Source: an uncultured Paracraurococcus sp. (GTDB taxonomy: Bacteria > Pseudomonadota > Alphaproteobacteria > Acetobacterales > Acetobacteraceae). From it: a stretch of DNA of 32,331 nucleotides. Under the pieces are notes generated by a model, which was not told the DNA's origin, did no database searches, and worked only from the letters and a program-made list of their open reading frames with translations. The position numbers and the translations under genes were made by a program. This document shows, piece by piece, positions 23,795-32,107 of this stretch; the first letter of the stretch is position 1; every line of letters begins with the position of its first letter. Location: NCBI GenBank assembly GCA_903896535.1, contig CAITYE010000164.1, positions 1 to 32,331 on the forward strand, read 5' to 3'.

Positions 23795-25188
23795 GCGACC
23801 CGGCACGGCTGTCCGCCGAGGCGCTGGCCGGGCTGTTCGCCCGCGGCGCGTTGTCCCCGGTGGAGGCGCTGGCGGCGGTGGCGGCGCGGATCGCCCGGCT
23901 GAACCCGACGCTGAACGCCCTCATCGCGCAGGACGCCGCAGGCGCCCGCGCGGCGGCCGCGGCGTCCGAGGTGCGTTGGCGCGCCGGCACACCGCTCTCG
24001 CCGCTCGATGGCGTGCCGATCAGCGTGAAGGACAATATCGCCCAGGCCGGCCTGCCCTGCGCCTGGGGCAGCCCCTTGTTCCGCGACACGGTGCCGCCGT
24101 GCGACGAGCTGCCGGTGGCCCGGCTGCGCGCCGCCGGCCTCGTGCTGCTGGGCAAGACCAATGTCCCGGAGTTCACCCTGCAGGGCTATACCGACAATCT
24201 GCTATTCGGCCCGACGCGCAATCCGTGGAACCCGGCACTCACCCCGGGCGGCAGTTCCGGCGGCGCGGTCGCTGCCGTCGCCGCCGGGCTCGGGCCGCTC
24301 GCGCTTGGCACCGATGGCGGCGGGTCGATCCGCCGCCCCGCCTCGCATACCGGGCTGCTCGGGCTGAAGCCGACGCCCGGGCGGGTGCCGCGCTGCGACG
24401 GGCTGCCGGCGATCCTGCTGGATCTGGAGCAGATCGGCCCGATCGCCCGCACCGCCGGCGACCTTGTGGCGCTGCTGCGCCTGCTGGCGCCGCCCGATCC
24501 GCGCGATCCGCTCAGCCGCGCGGCGCCGGTCTTCGCCGTACCGGCACCCGCGCCGCGCCAGCGCATCCTGTACCTGCCGCGCTTCGGCGCGCATCCGGTC
24601 GACCCGGACATCGCCGAACGCTGTGCCGAGGCGGCGGCGCGGCTCGCCCAACTCGGCCATCGGGTCGAGGAGGGGGAGGCGCCCTTCTCGGTCGAGGAAC
24701 TCGGCGCAATCTTCGCCCCGATCTCGGCCGCCGGTCTCGCCTGGCTGCTGGAGACGCGCGGCGGCGCGCCGGAGGCGCCGTTGCTGCGAGAGATGGCGGC
24801 GGCTGGGCGGGCGCTCGGCGCGGGGGGGCTGTTTGCCGCGCTCGATGCGCTGGCCGGATTCCGCCGCCGCATGGCGGGCTTCTTCGGGGCCTGGGACCTC
24901 ATCATGACGCCGGCTGCCGCCGCCCTGCCCTGGCCGGCCGAAACGCCGGCGCCGACCCATATCGACGGGCAACCGGTCGGGCCGCGCGGCCATGCGGTCT
25001 TTACCAATTTCGCCAACCTGGCGGGGCTGCCCGGCCTTGCCCTGCCGGCGGCGCCCTCTCGCACCGGCCTGCCGATCGGCTTCCAGCTGGTCGGCCCGGC
25101 CTTCGCCGATGGGCTGCTCTGCGCGCTCGCCGCCGAATGGGAAGCCGCCGAGCCCTTCGCCGAACGCTGGCCGGCGCTGGCGCTCTAG
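23791..25188 (+). CDS. Amidase-signature family hydrolase
   Basis: The 465-residue protein is an amidase-signature enzyme with the Ser-cisSer-Lys triad: Lys80 in PISVKDNI, Ser155 in TPGGSSGGAVAAVAAG and Ser179 in GTDGGGSIRRPA. These enzymes hydrolyse amides to carboxylate and ammonia. It lacks the partner genes of GatCAB and is not in a gat operon, so it is likely catabolic rather than tRNA-linked. It is translationally coupled to the nitronate monooxygenase gene (ATGA at 23791-23794), which suggests the two act on the same compound class. The TAG stop (25186-25188) is formed by the first bases of repeat copy b, so the present C-terminus ALAL may be slightly altered from the ancestral one. 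Confidence 0.93.
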   Translation: MSDPARLSAEALAGLFARGALSPVEALAAVAARIARLNPTLNALIAQDAAGARAAAAASEVRWRAGTPLSPLDGVPISVKDNIAQAGLPCAWGSPLFRDTVPPCDELPVARLRAAGLVLLGKTNVPEFTLQGYTDNLLFGPTRNPWNPALTPGGSSGGAVAAVAAGLGPLALGTDGGGSIRRPASHTGLLGLKPTPGRVPRCDGLPAILLDLEQIGPIARTAGDLVALLRLLAPPDPRDPLSRAAPVFAVPAPAPRQRILYLPRFGAHPVDPDIAERCAEAAARLAQLGHRVEEGEAPFSVEELGAIFAPISAAGLAWLLETRGGAPEAPLLREMAAAGRALGAGGLFAALDALAGFRRRMAGFFGAWDLIMTPAAAALPWPAETPAPTHIDGQPVGPRGHAVFTNFANLAGLPGLALPAAPSRTGLPIGFQLVGPAFADGLLCALAAEWEAAEPFAERWPALAL

Positions 25189-25278
25189 AGCGGGATGCGT
25201 TGAGGCGGAATCGCCGAAGCCGCTGAATCCCGCGACCAAACAAAGCTGAGAGCGGGATGCGTGAGCGAATGCGAACGC
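25187..25278 (+). repeat. Dispersed 92-bp repeat family 1, copy b
   Basis: This is the most regular copy. It begins AGAGCGGGATGCGT (25187-25200) and repeats the same 14 bases exactly at 25249-25262. A central ATCCCGC (25227-25233) is complementary to GCGGGAT in both halves (25190-25196 and 25252-25258). The first half contains GGCGGAATCGCC and the second ends in GCGAATGCGAACGC. Its first two bases are part of the amidase stop codon. Copy c is about 11 differences away by hand count. Confidence 0.88.
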
Positions 25279-25346
25279 AGCCTGCTAGACAGGGCTTGTG
25301 CCGGGGCGGCCGGCTTGGCAAGGCTGGTCCGCCGAGGACCCACGCC

Positions 25347-26312
25347 ATGCCGCTGACGCGCCGCGCCCTGTTCGCCACGCCTGCCCTGCTCGCCACGCCG
25401 GCGTACGCCCAGCCGGCCTTTCCGGCGCGGCCGATCTCTGTGCTGTCGGGCTATACGCCGGGCGGCGTGACGGATGTCACCTCCCGCGCCGTGGCGGAGC
25501 GGATGGGCCGCGCGCTGGGCCAATCTATGGTCGTCGAAAACCGCGCCGGCGCGGCGACGGCGGTCGCCAATACCGCCGTCGCGCAAGCCCGGCCCGATGG
25601 CTACACGCTGTTGATGGGCACCTCGACCCTGGCGATCAACCCGTCGCTGCAACCCAATCTGACGCCGCATGCGCCGATGCAGGCGCTGGCACCCATCGGC
25701 ATGGTATTCCGCACCGCCTTCGTGCTGCATGTCGATCCCGCGCTGGCGGTGCGCAGCACGGCCGACCTCATCGCCTGGGCGAAGGCCAATCCGGAAAAGC
25801 TGATGTTCGGCTCCTCCGGCACCGGCGCGGTCAATCATCTGGCGCAGGCGCTGTTCGTGCAGCGGGCCGATATCAAGGTGACGCATGTGCCCTACAAGGG
25901 CGGCGCGCCGGCGCTGCTCGACCTGCGGGCCGGGCGCATCCAGGCGATGTTCCAGGCGGTGCTGGAAGCACTGCCGAGCCTGGAGGAGCGGGCCACGCGG
26001 GGGCTCGCCGTCTCCTCGGCCCAGCGGGCGCCGCTGCTGCCGAACCTGCCACCGGTGGCCGATACGCTGCCCGGCTTCGATGTTGTGTTCTGGCAGGGGC
26101 TTTTCGCGCCAGCCGGCACGCCGGCGCCGGTGCTGGAGAAGCTGGGCGCGGCGCTGCGCGAGGCGACCGAGGATCGCGAACTGCGCGCCCGGATGGCCCA
26201 GAGCGGCGTCGATATCACCACCGGCGATGCCGCCGTGCTGGCCCGCACCCTGGCCGAAGATACCAAGATGTGGGGCGACCTGATCCGCAAGGCCGAGATC
26301 AAGGCGGATTAG
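25347..26312 (+). CDS. Bug-family (TctC-like) periplasmic substrate-binding protein 2
   Basis: The 321-residue protein starts with an export signal containing a twin arginine (MPLTRRALFATPALLATPAYA), so either Tat or Sec export is possible. The mature part follows the Bug pattern: FPARPISVLSGYTPGGVTDVTSRAVAERM, VENRAGAATAVANTAVA, ARPDGYTLLMG, FGSSGTGAVNHLA and VPYKGGAPALLDLRAGRIQ. The family binds small organic acids; the ligand is unknown and no TctA or TctB gene is present. The start at 25347 is preferred because it begins the signal peptide and has AGGA upstream. It is bracketed by repeat copies b and c in the same orientation, and its TAG stop (26310-26312) is formed by the first bases of copy c. 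It shares only family-level similarity with the Bug protein at 16412-17368. Confidence 0.93.
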   Translation: MPLTRRALFATPALLATPAYAQPAFPARPISVLSGYTPGGVTDVTSRAVAERMGRALGQSMVVENRAGAATAVANTAVAQARPDGYTLLMGTSTLAINPSLQPNLTPHAPMQALAPIGMVFRTAFVLHVDPALAVRSTADLIAWAKANPEKLMFGSSGTGAVNHLAQALFVQRADIKVTHVPYKGGAPALLDLRAGRIQAMFQAVLEALPSLEERATRGLAVSSAQRAPLLPNLPPVADTLPGFDVVFWQGLFAPAGTPAPVLEKLGAALREATEDRELRARMAQSGVDITTGDAAVLARTLAEDTKMWGDLIRKAEIKAD

Positions 26313-26402
26313 AGCGGAATGCGTTGAGGCGGAATCGCCGTAGACGCTGAATCCCGCGACCCAACAAACGTGCGAGCAGGGTGCGTGAACGCATGCGAAC
26401 GC
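26311..26402 (+). repeat. Dispersed 92-bp repeat family 1, copy c
   Basis: It has the same layout as copies a and b, with GGCGGAATCGCC, ATCCCGCGACC and a 3' half ending GCATGCGAACGC. It has diverged slightly in both GCGGGAT arms (GCGGAAT and GCAGGGT). Its first two bases complete the TAG stop of the Bug gene, exactly as copy b does for the amidase. It ends 91 bp before the acyl-CoA synthetase start. Confidence 0.85.
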
Positions 26403-26493
26403 AGCATGCCCCAGCCCGCCCTTGCCCCGCCCGGCCGGAAGCGTGGCATAGTACCCGCGGAACGGCGCCCGACGCCGCGAGGGGAGGACACCC

Positions 26494-28134
26494 ATGCTCG
26501 GTCTGATGCAGGATCGCCCGCTGCTTATCTCGGCGATCCTCGAGCACGCGGCGCGCAACCATTTCGGCGCGAAGATCGTCTCTGCCCGGCCGGATGGCAG
26601 CCGTGTGCGCCATACCTGGCCGCAGATCGCGGCCCGCGCCGCGCAGTTGGCCCATGCCCTGACCAAGCGCGGCGTCAGCCAGGGGGAGCGCATCGCGACC
26701 CTGGCCTGGAACGAGCACCGGCACCTTGAGGTTTATTACGGCGTCTCTTCGATGGGTGCCGTGCTGCACACGGTCAATCCGCGGCTTTTCGCCGAACAGA
26801 TAGGCTTCATCCTGGCCGATGCCCAGGACACGCATCTGTTCGTCGATGCGACGCTGCTGAAGGTCGCCGAAGGACTGACCGAGCGCTTGCCGCCCTGCCT
26901 CAAGACCGTGGTCGTGCTGGGCACCGCCGCCGAGCTGCCGGCGGACAGCCCGCTGCGCGCCCGGTGCGAGGTGATCGACCATGAAAGCCTGCTCGCCGGC
27001 CAGCCGGAGCGCTTCGATTGGCCGGATCTGGACGAACGCGCCGCCTCCTCGCTCTGCTACACCTCCGGCACCACGGGCGACCCGAAGGGTGTGCTCTATT
27101 CGCACCGCTCCACGCTGCTGCACGCCATGGCGGTGGTGCAGCCGGATTGCTTCAACATCCGCGCCGTCGATGTGGTGATGCCGGTGGTGCCGATGTTCCA
27201 TGTGAACGCCTGGGGCATGCCGTATGCGGCGGGCATCGCCGGCTGCAGCATGGTGCTGCCAGGGCCGCGGCTCGATCCCGCCTCGCTGTTCCAGCTGATC
27301 GAGGAGGAAGGCGTCACCGGCTCGGCCGGGGTGCCCACCATCTGGTCTGCCCTGCTGCAATGGCTGCGCGCCGACCCGACGCGGAAATTCGCCCGCCCGC
27401 CGCGCCTCGCGGTCGGCGGTACGGCGCTGCCGACGGCGGTCAATGCCGGCTTCCTCAAGGAATACGGCATCGAGATCCTGCACGCCTGGGGCATGACCGA
27501 GGTGAGCCCGGTTGGCAGCACCGGCGCGCGCCTGCCGCAGAACGCCGATTGGGATGAGGATCGCTTCCTCGATTACGCCCGCAAGCAGGGCCGGCCGCTA
27601 TTCGGCGTCGAGATGCGGGTGCGCGACGATAAGGGCCAGGACATCGCCCATGACGGCACCGCTTTCGGCGAGCTGGAAGTGCGCGGGCCCTGGGTGGCCA
27701 GCGCCTATTTCAACCGCGCCAGCGATGACGCCTTCACCGGCGATGGCTGGTTCCGCACCGGCGATGTGGTCACGGTGGACGAGCTCGGCTGCATCGAGAT
27801 CGTCGATCGCGCCAAGGATGTGATCAAGTCGGGCGGCGAGTGGATCAGCTCCATCACGCTGGAGAACGTGATCCTGGGCCACCCCGATGTCGCGCAGGCG
27901 GCGGTGATCGGCATCCGCCACAGCAAATGGGATGAACGGCCGCTGCTGCTGGTGGTGCCGAAGGAAGGCCGCACGCCCGGCGCCGAGAGCATCCTGCGCT
28001 TCTACGAAGGCAAGGTCGCCAAGTGGTGGATTCCCGACCAGGTGGAGTTCGTCGACAAGCTGCCGATGACCGCGACCGGCAAGATCTGGAAGGCTGAGCT
28101 GAAGACGCAGTACCGCGACCGCGTCGCCGGGTAG
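26494..28134 (+). CDS. AMP-forming acyl-CoA synthetase (medium/long-chain type)
   Basis: The 546-residue ANL-superfamily enzyme activates a carboxylic acid to its acyl-AMP and then acyl-CoA. Motifs are the P-loop-like [11 protein letters not shown] (189-199), [15 protein letters not shown]-type HAWGMTE (about 328-334), GDGWFRTGD, the hinge region [15 protein letters not shown] and the catalytic Lys530 in MTATGKIWK. The overall sequence resembles AlkK-like fatty-acid or 3-methylmercaptopropionyl-CoA ligases; the exact acid is not determined. GGGGAGGA seven bases upstream fixes the start. It follows repeat copy c and precedes a GMC oxidoreductase gene by 46 bp on the same strand, fitting an oxidation-activation route for alcohols or acids. 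Confidence 0.92.
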   Translation: MLGLMQDRPLLISAILEHAARNHFGAKIVSARPDGSRVRHTWPQIAARAAQLAHALTKRGVSQGERIATLAWNEHRHLEVYYGVSSMGAVLHTVNPRLFAEQIGFILADAQDTHLFVDATLLKVAEGLTERLPPCLKTVVVLGTAAELPADSPLRARCEVIDHESLLAGQPERFDWPDLDERAASSLCYTSGTTGDPKGVLYSHRSTLLHAMAVVQPDCFNIRAVDVVMPVVPMFHVNAWGMPYAAGIAGCSMVLPGPRLDPASLFQLIEEEGVTGSAGVPTIWSALLQWLRADPTRKFARPPRLAVGGTALPTAVNAGFLKEYGIEILHAWGMTEVSPVGSTGARLPQNADWDEDRFLDYARKQGRPLFGVEMRVRDDKGQDIAHDGTAFGELEVRGPWVASAYFNRASDDAFTGDGWFRTGDVVTVDELGCIEIVDRAKDVIKSGGEWISSITLENVILGHPDVAQAAVIGIRHSKWDERPLLLVVPKEGRTPGAESILRFYEGKVAKWWIPDQVEFVDKLPMTATGKIWKAELKTQYRDRVAG

Positions 28135-28180
28135 CCGATGCCCCCCTGCCGTGGCATGTTTCGCCGGGGAGAGCGAAAAG

Positions 28181-29788
28181 ATGGATGAATTCGATTATGT
28201 GGTCGTCGGTGCCGGCGCCGCGGGCTGCGTCCTGGCCTATCGCCTCAGCGCCTCGGGCCAGCACAGCGTCGCGGTGCTGGAGGCAGGCGGGCCGGATCGC
28301 AACATCTTCATCAAGATCCCCGCCGGCTTCAACAAGACCGTCTACGACCCGAAGCTGAACTGGGGGTATGAGACCGCCCCCGGCCCCTATATCGATAATC
28401 GCCGCATTCCTTTCCCGCGCGGCAAGGTGCTGGGCGGCTCCGGCTCCATCAACGGGCATCTCTATGTGCGTGGACAGGCGGCGGATTACGACATGTGGGG
28501 GCAGCTCGGCTGCCGCGGCTGGTCGTGGGACGATGTGCTGCCCTATTTCAAGCGGGCCGAGACGCGCGGCAATGACGGCGGCGATCCTTCGGTGCGCGGC
28601 CGCGAAGGGCCGCTCAACATCCAGGACCAGCGCGATCCGCATCCGCTCTCCGATGCCTATATCGCGGCCAATGAGGCGCTCGGCCTGCACCGCACGCCGG
28701 ATTACAATCGCGGCGACCAGGAAGGCACCTTTCTTTATCAGCAGATGATGAAGGATGGCCGGCGCTGGAGCCCGGCGGATGCCTATCTGCGCCCGGCCAT
28801 GCAGCGGCCGAATGTGCGCGTCATCCAGCGCGCCTTGGCCGAGCGCATCGTGTTTGAGGGCAAGCGCGCCGTCGGTATCGAGTATCGCCCGGATGGCGGC
28901 CCGCCAGTGACCATCCGCGCCCGGCGCGACGTCATCCTTTCGGGCGGGGCGATCAATACGCCGCAGCTGCTGCAGATCTCGGGCGTCGGCGATCCGGAAT
29001 GGCTGCAGGAGATCGGCGTCGCCGTGCAGCACGCGCTGCCCGGCGTCGGCAAGAATTTGCGCGACCACTACGCGGTCCGCGTCTCCGCCCTGGTCAAGGG
29101 CGCGGGCTCACTTAACGAACGCTCCCGCGGGCTGCCGCTGGTTGCGGAGGTGATCCGCTACGCCTTCACCCGCAAGGGCCTGCTGACCGCGAGCCCGAGC
29201 CATGCCGGCGGCTATGTGAAGACGCGGGAGCGGCTGGAGACGCCGGATATGCAGCTTTATTTCGCCCCGGCGAGCTACCCGACCGGGCGCTACGGCGTCA
29301 CCGATCTCGACACCCAACCTGGCATGACGCTGGGCGCCGCGCAGTTGCGCCCGGAAAGCAAGGGCTGGCTGAAGGCGCTGTCGGCCGACCCGCGCCAGAA
29401 GCCGGAAATCCAGCCGAACTATCTGATGGACCAGATCGACCGGGATTCCCTGCTGGCCGCGCTGAAATACATGCGCCGCCTGCTGCAAACCCGGCCACTG
29501 GCCGATTTCGTGAAGGAAGAGAATTTCCCCGGGCCGCAGGTGCAGACCGATGCGGACTGGATGGCGCATGCCCGCGCCAGCGGTTCCACCACCTATCACC
29601 CCATCGGCTCCTGCAAGCTCGGCACCGATCCGCTGGCGGTGGTCGATCCGCTGTCCATGCGGGTGATCGGGCTGGAGGGGCTGCGCGTCGCCGATGCCTC
29701 CTGCATGCCGACCATGGTCTCTGGCAATACCTACGCCGCGACGAACATGATCGCCGAGAAGGGCGCGGATCTGATCCTGGCGGGGTAA
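28181..29788 (+). CDS. GMC-family FAD-dependent oxidoreductase (choline/alcohol dehydrogenase type)
   Basis: The 535-residue flavoprotein has the N-terminal FAD-binding DYVVVGAGAAGCVLAYRL (GAGAAG at 10-15), the ADP-binding Glu in AVLEAGGPD, GMC signature 1 GKVLGGSGSINGHLYVRG and signature 2 around GGAINTPQLLQISGVGD. The catalytic pair is His473 (STTYHPIGSCK) and Asn516 (SGNTYAATNM). The family oxidises choline, long-chain alcohols or polyols. No betB or betaine genes are near, so a choline role is not supported; the acyl-CoA synthetase next door suggests an alcohol or aldehyde route. GGGGAGAG precedes the chosen ATG. It ends 7 bp before a strong hairpin. Confidence 0.93.
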   Translation: MDEFDYVVVGAGAAGCVLAYRLSASGQHSVAVLEAGGPDRNIFIKIPAGFNKTVYDPKLNWGYETAPGPYIDNRRIPFPRGKVLGGSGSINGHLYVRGQAADYDMWGQLGCRGWSWDDVLPYFKRAETRGNDGGDPSVRGREGPLNIQDQRDPHPLSDAYIAANEALGLHRTPDYNRGDQEGTFLYQQMMKDGRRWSPADAYLRPAMQRPNVRVIQRALAERIVFEGKRAVGIEYRPDGGPPVTIRARRDVILSGGAINTPQLLQISGVGDPEWLQEIGVAVQHALPGVGKNLRDHYAVRVSALVKGAGSLNERSRGLPLVAEVIRYAFTRKGLLTASPSHAGGYVKTRERLETPDMQLYFAPASYPTGRYGVTDLDTQPGMTLGAAQLRPESKGWLKALSADPRQKPEIQPNYLMDQIDRDSLLAALKYMRRLLQTRPLADFVKEENFPGPQVQTDADWMAHARASGSTTYHPIGSCKLGTDPLAVVDPLSMRVIGLEGLRVADASCMPTMVSGNTYAATNMIAEKGADLILAG

Positions 29789-29794
29789 TGCCAA

Positions 29795-29819
29795 CGGCAC
29801 GTGGCGAAGCCACGTGCCG
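29795..29819 (+). terminator. 11-bp hairpin after the GMC oxidoreductase gene
   Basis: CGGCACGTGGC (29795-29805) and GCCACGTGCCG (29809-29819) are perfect complements with a GAA loop, seven bases past the stop. No T-run follows. It is the likely end of the synthetase-oxidoreductase transcript and separates it from the convergent dinB gene. Confidence 0.6.
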
Positions 29820-29871
29820 CGCAGCCAAGCCGTGCGGAGCGCGGCGCTCGGCGCCTGAGGGCGCAAAAAAT

Positions 29872-31134
29872 CTACCCCCCCTTCGGCGGCAGGCTGCGGC
29901 CCTGCAGCACGGCCGCGGCGCCGAAGCGGGCGCGCAATGTCTCCACCGCCGCCCAGCGGGCAGCACGGCGCGGCGCCTCGGGGTCGGCGAGGTCGCCGCG
30001 ATCCGCCTCCGCCGCCGGCGCCAGCGGCTGCGCGCCGATGCCGATCAGGCGAAAGGCGGTGCCATCGGCGGCGTCTGCCAGCAGCGGCCGGGTGGCGGCG
30101 AACAGCGTCTCCGGCAGGCGCGTGGGTATCGCCAGCCGCACCGTCCGGGTGCGCGTTGCGAAGGCCGCCGTCTTCAGCTTCAGCACCACGCCGCCGGCGG
30201 CGAAGCCCTGTTCCCCCAGCCGCCGCGCCAGCTTTTCGCACAGCGGCCAAAGCCGCGCTTCCAGTGCCGCTTGCGCAGCCAGATCGCTCTCGAATGTCGT
30301 CTCGGCGCTGATGCTTTTCGTCTCCCGCGCCGGATCGACCGGGCGGGCATCCTCGCCGCGCGCGCGGGCGGCGAGCAGCGGGCCCTCCTCCCCCAGCCGG
30401 CGCGCCGCCTCCAGCGGCGGCAGCGCGGCAAGCTGGCCAAGCCGGGTGATGCCAACTGCGCCGAGGCGGCGTTCCAGCGCCGGCCCGATGCCCGGCAGCA
30501 CGCCCACCGGCTGCGGCGCCAGCCAACCGGCCGCCTCCCCCTGCCCCAGCACCGCGAAGCCGCGGGGCTTGTCGCGTTCCGCCGTCAGCTTCGCCAGCAG
30601 CCGGTTGGGCGCGAGGCCGATGGAGACGGTCACGCCCACCTCGCGTTCCACCGCCCGGGCAAAGCGCGCCAGCACAATGGCCGGCGGCGCGCGGTGCAGC
30701 GCTTCGGTCCCGCGCAGGTCCAGCACCGCCTCGTCGATCGACAGCGGCTGCACCAGCGGCGTCAGATCCTGCATCAGGGATCGCACCTGCCGCCCGGCGG
30801 CGACGTATTTCGCCATCTCCGGCTTGATCACCACCGCATCCGGGCAGGCGGCCAGCGCCTTGAACATCGGCATGGCGCTGCGCACGCCGCGGGTGCGGGC
30901 GATGTAGCAGCAGGCGGCGACCACGCCGCGCCGACCGCCACCGACGATCACGGGGCGGGCCAGCAGCTCCGGCCGGTCGCGCTTCTCGACGCTGGCGTAG
31001 AAGGCATCGCAATCGACATGCGCGACGGTCAGCGTGAACAGTTCGGGGTGGCGCAGCAGGCGCCGTCCGCCGCAGGCGCAGCGCGCGGCGTCCGCCGGCA
31101 GCGCCTCGCAGCAATCGCGGCAGAGCGCGGGCAT
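29872..31134 (-). CDS. dinB: DNA polymerase IV (Y-family translesion polymerase)
   Basis: DinB copies past damaged bases and is error-prone. The 420-residue protein shows the Y-family active site: AHVDCDAFYASVE (38-50, Asp41), YIARTRGVRSAMPM and SIDEA (132-136, Asp134 and Glu135), then helix-hairpin-helix-like GVLPGIGPALERRLG and the little-finger domain. Before the polymerase core there is a short cysteine cluster (Cys5, Cys8, Cys9, Cys19, Cys21, in CRDCCEALP and RCACGG) that may bind zinc, a form common in alphaproteobacterial DinB. The start at 31134 is one base after the ROK kinase stop (TGA-g-ATG), so translation is coupled. No LexA-box-like site was seen immediately upstream, because the upstream gene abuts it. 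A later in-frame Met would remove the cluster and is less likely. Confidence 0.94.
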   Translation of the reverse strand: MPALCRDCCEALPADAARCACGGRRLLRHPELFTLTVAHVDCDAFYASVEKRDRPELLARPVIVGGGRRGVVAACCYIARTRGVRSAMPMFKALAACPDAVVIKPEMAKYVAAGRQVRSLMQDLTPLVQPLSIDEAVLDLRGTEALHRAPPAIVLARFARAVEREVGVTVSIGLAPNRLLAKLTAERDKPRGFAVLGQGEAAGWLAPQPVGVLPGIGPALERRLGAVGITRLGQLAALPPLEAARRLGEEGPLLAARARGEDARPVDPARETKSISAETTFESDLAAQAALEARLWPLCEKLARRLGEQGFAAGGVVLKLKTAAFATRTRTVRLAIPTRLPETLFAATRPLLADAADGTAFRLIGIGAQPLAPAAEADRGDLADPEAPRRAARWAAVETLRARFGAAAVLQGRSLPPKGG

Positions 31135-31135
31135 C

Positions 31136-32035
31136 TCAGCCCGGCGGGTCCCAAAGCCGCGCCGCGCCCAGCACGCCGGAACTGTCGCCATGCCGCGCCT
31201 GCAGCAACGGCGTCGTCACCGCATCGCTGAAGACGTAGCGCGGCCAAAGCGCGGGCACCTGCGTGTAGAGATGCGCCATGTTGGACAGGCCGCCGCCCAG
31301 CACGATGCAATCGGGGTCGAGGATGTCGATCACCTGCGCCAGGGCCCGGGCCAGCCGGTCCGCATGCAGGGCCAGCGCCGCCTGCGCCCGCACCTCCCCC
31401 GCCGCGGCGCGGGCGGGCAGTGCCGTAGCGTCGCGCGCGCCCGGGCCATCGGCGCTGGCGGCCAGGGCGGGGCCGGAACAGAAGCTCTCGATGCAGCCCT
31501 GCCGGCCGCACCAGCAGGCCGGGCCGGGGTGTTCGTCCGCCCGCATCCAGGGCAGCGGCGCATGGCCCCATTCGCCGCCGATGCGGTTGCGGCCTTCCAG
31601 CAGCCGCCCGCCAGAGACGATGCCGCCGCCGATGCCGGTGCCGAGGATGACCGCGAAGACCGTGCCATGGCCCGCCCCGGCACCGTCCGCCGCCTCGCTC
31701 ATCGCCAGGCAATTGGCGTCGTTGCTGACGCGCACTGGCCGGCCCAGCCGCGCGGCGAGGTCGGCATCCAGCCGCCCGCCATTCAGCCAGGTGGAATTCG
31801 CCCCGCGCACCAGGCCGGTGGTCGGCGACAGGCTGCCGGGGATGCCGATGCCGAGGCTGCCGGGGCCGCCGAGCTCCGTCTCCGCCGCCTCCACCAGCCC
31901 GGCGATGGTGCCGATCACCCCGGCATAGTCGGGTGGCGTCGCCACGCGGCGGCGCAGCCGGATCGCGCCCGTGGGATCGAGTGCGGCGATTTCCGTCTTG
32001 GTGCCGCCGAGATCGATGCCGAGCCGCCAGCGCAT
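31136..32035 (-). CDS. ROK-family sugar kinase (fructokinase/Mak-like)
   Basis: The 299-residue kinase has the ROK phosphate motif LGIDLGGTKTE (5-15), catalytic Asp106 in SNDANCL, LGTGIGGGIVSGG (131-143) and the zinc site His158, Cys174, Cys176 and Cys181 in GEWGHAPLPWM and CWCGRQGCIE. The GHAPLPWM followed by CWCGRQGCIESFCSG resembles fructokinase/manno-fructokinase (Mak) more than NagC-type regulators, and there is no DNA-binding domain. It phosphorylates a hexose using ATP; the exact sugar is inferred only. The start at 32035 is chosen because it begins the family N-terminus; upstream extensions run into the promoter of the divergent TusA gene. dinB follows directly on the same strand. Confidence 0.9.
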   Translation of the reverse strand: MRWRLGIDLGGTKTEIAALDPTGAIRLRRRVATPPDYAGVIGTIAGLVEAAETELGGPGSLGIGIPGSLSPTTGLVRGANSTWLNGGRLDADLAARLGRPVRVSNDANCLAMSEAADGAGAGHGTVFAVILGTGIGGGIVSGGRLLEGRNRIGGEWGHAPLPWMRADEHPGPACWCGRQGCIESFCSGPALAASADGPGARDATALPARAAAGEVRAQAALALHADRLARALAQVIDILDPDCIVLGGGLSNMAHLYTQVPALWPRYVFSDAVTTPLLQARHGDSSGVLGAARLWDPPG

Positions 32036-32107
32036 GGCCCAGGGTGCGGCGCGGCCGGCCGGACCGCAAGCCTTGCCGCCGGCCGGGGCGGGTGCTGCAC
32101 TGGGGCG

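Noticed and set aside
29866-29871. Run of six A (six T on the minus strand) next to the dinB stop as a dinB terminator
   Set aside because: On the minus strand the T-run comes before the adjacent GC hairpin, the wrong order for a Rho-independent terminator of dinB.
29108-31114. A 668-codon minus-strand frame spanning dinB and the end of the GMC gene
   Set aside because: It crosses two well-supported genes on different strands and has the Ala/Gly/Arg-only composition of an out-of-frame reading.
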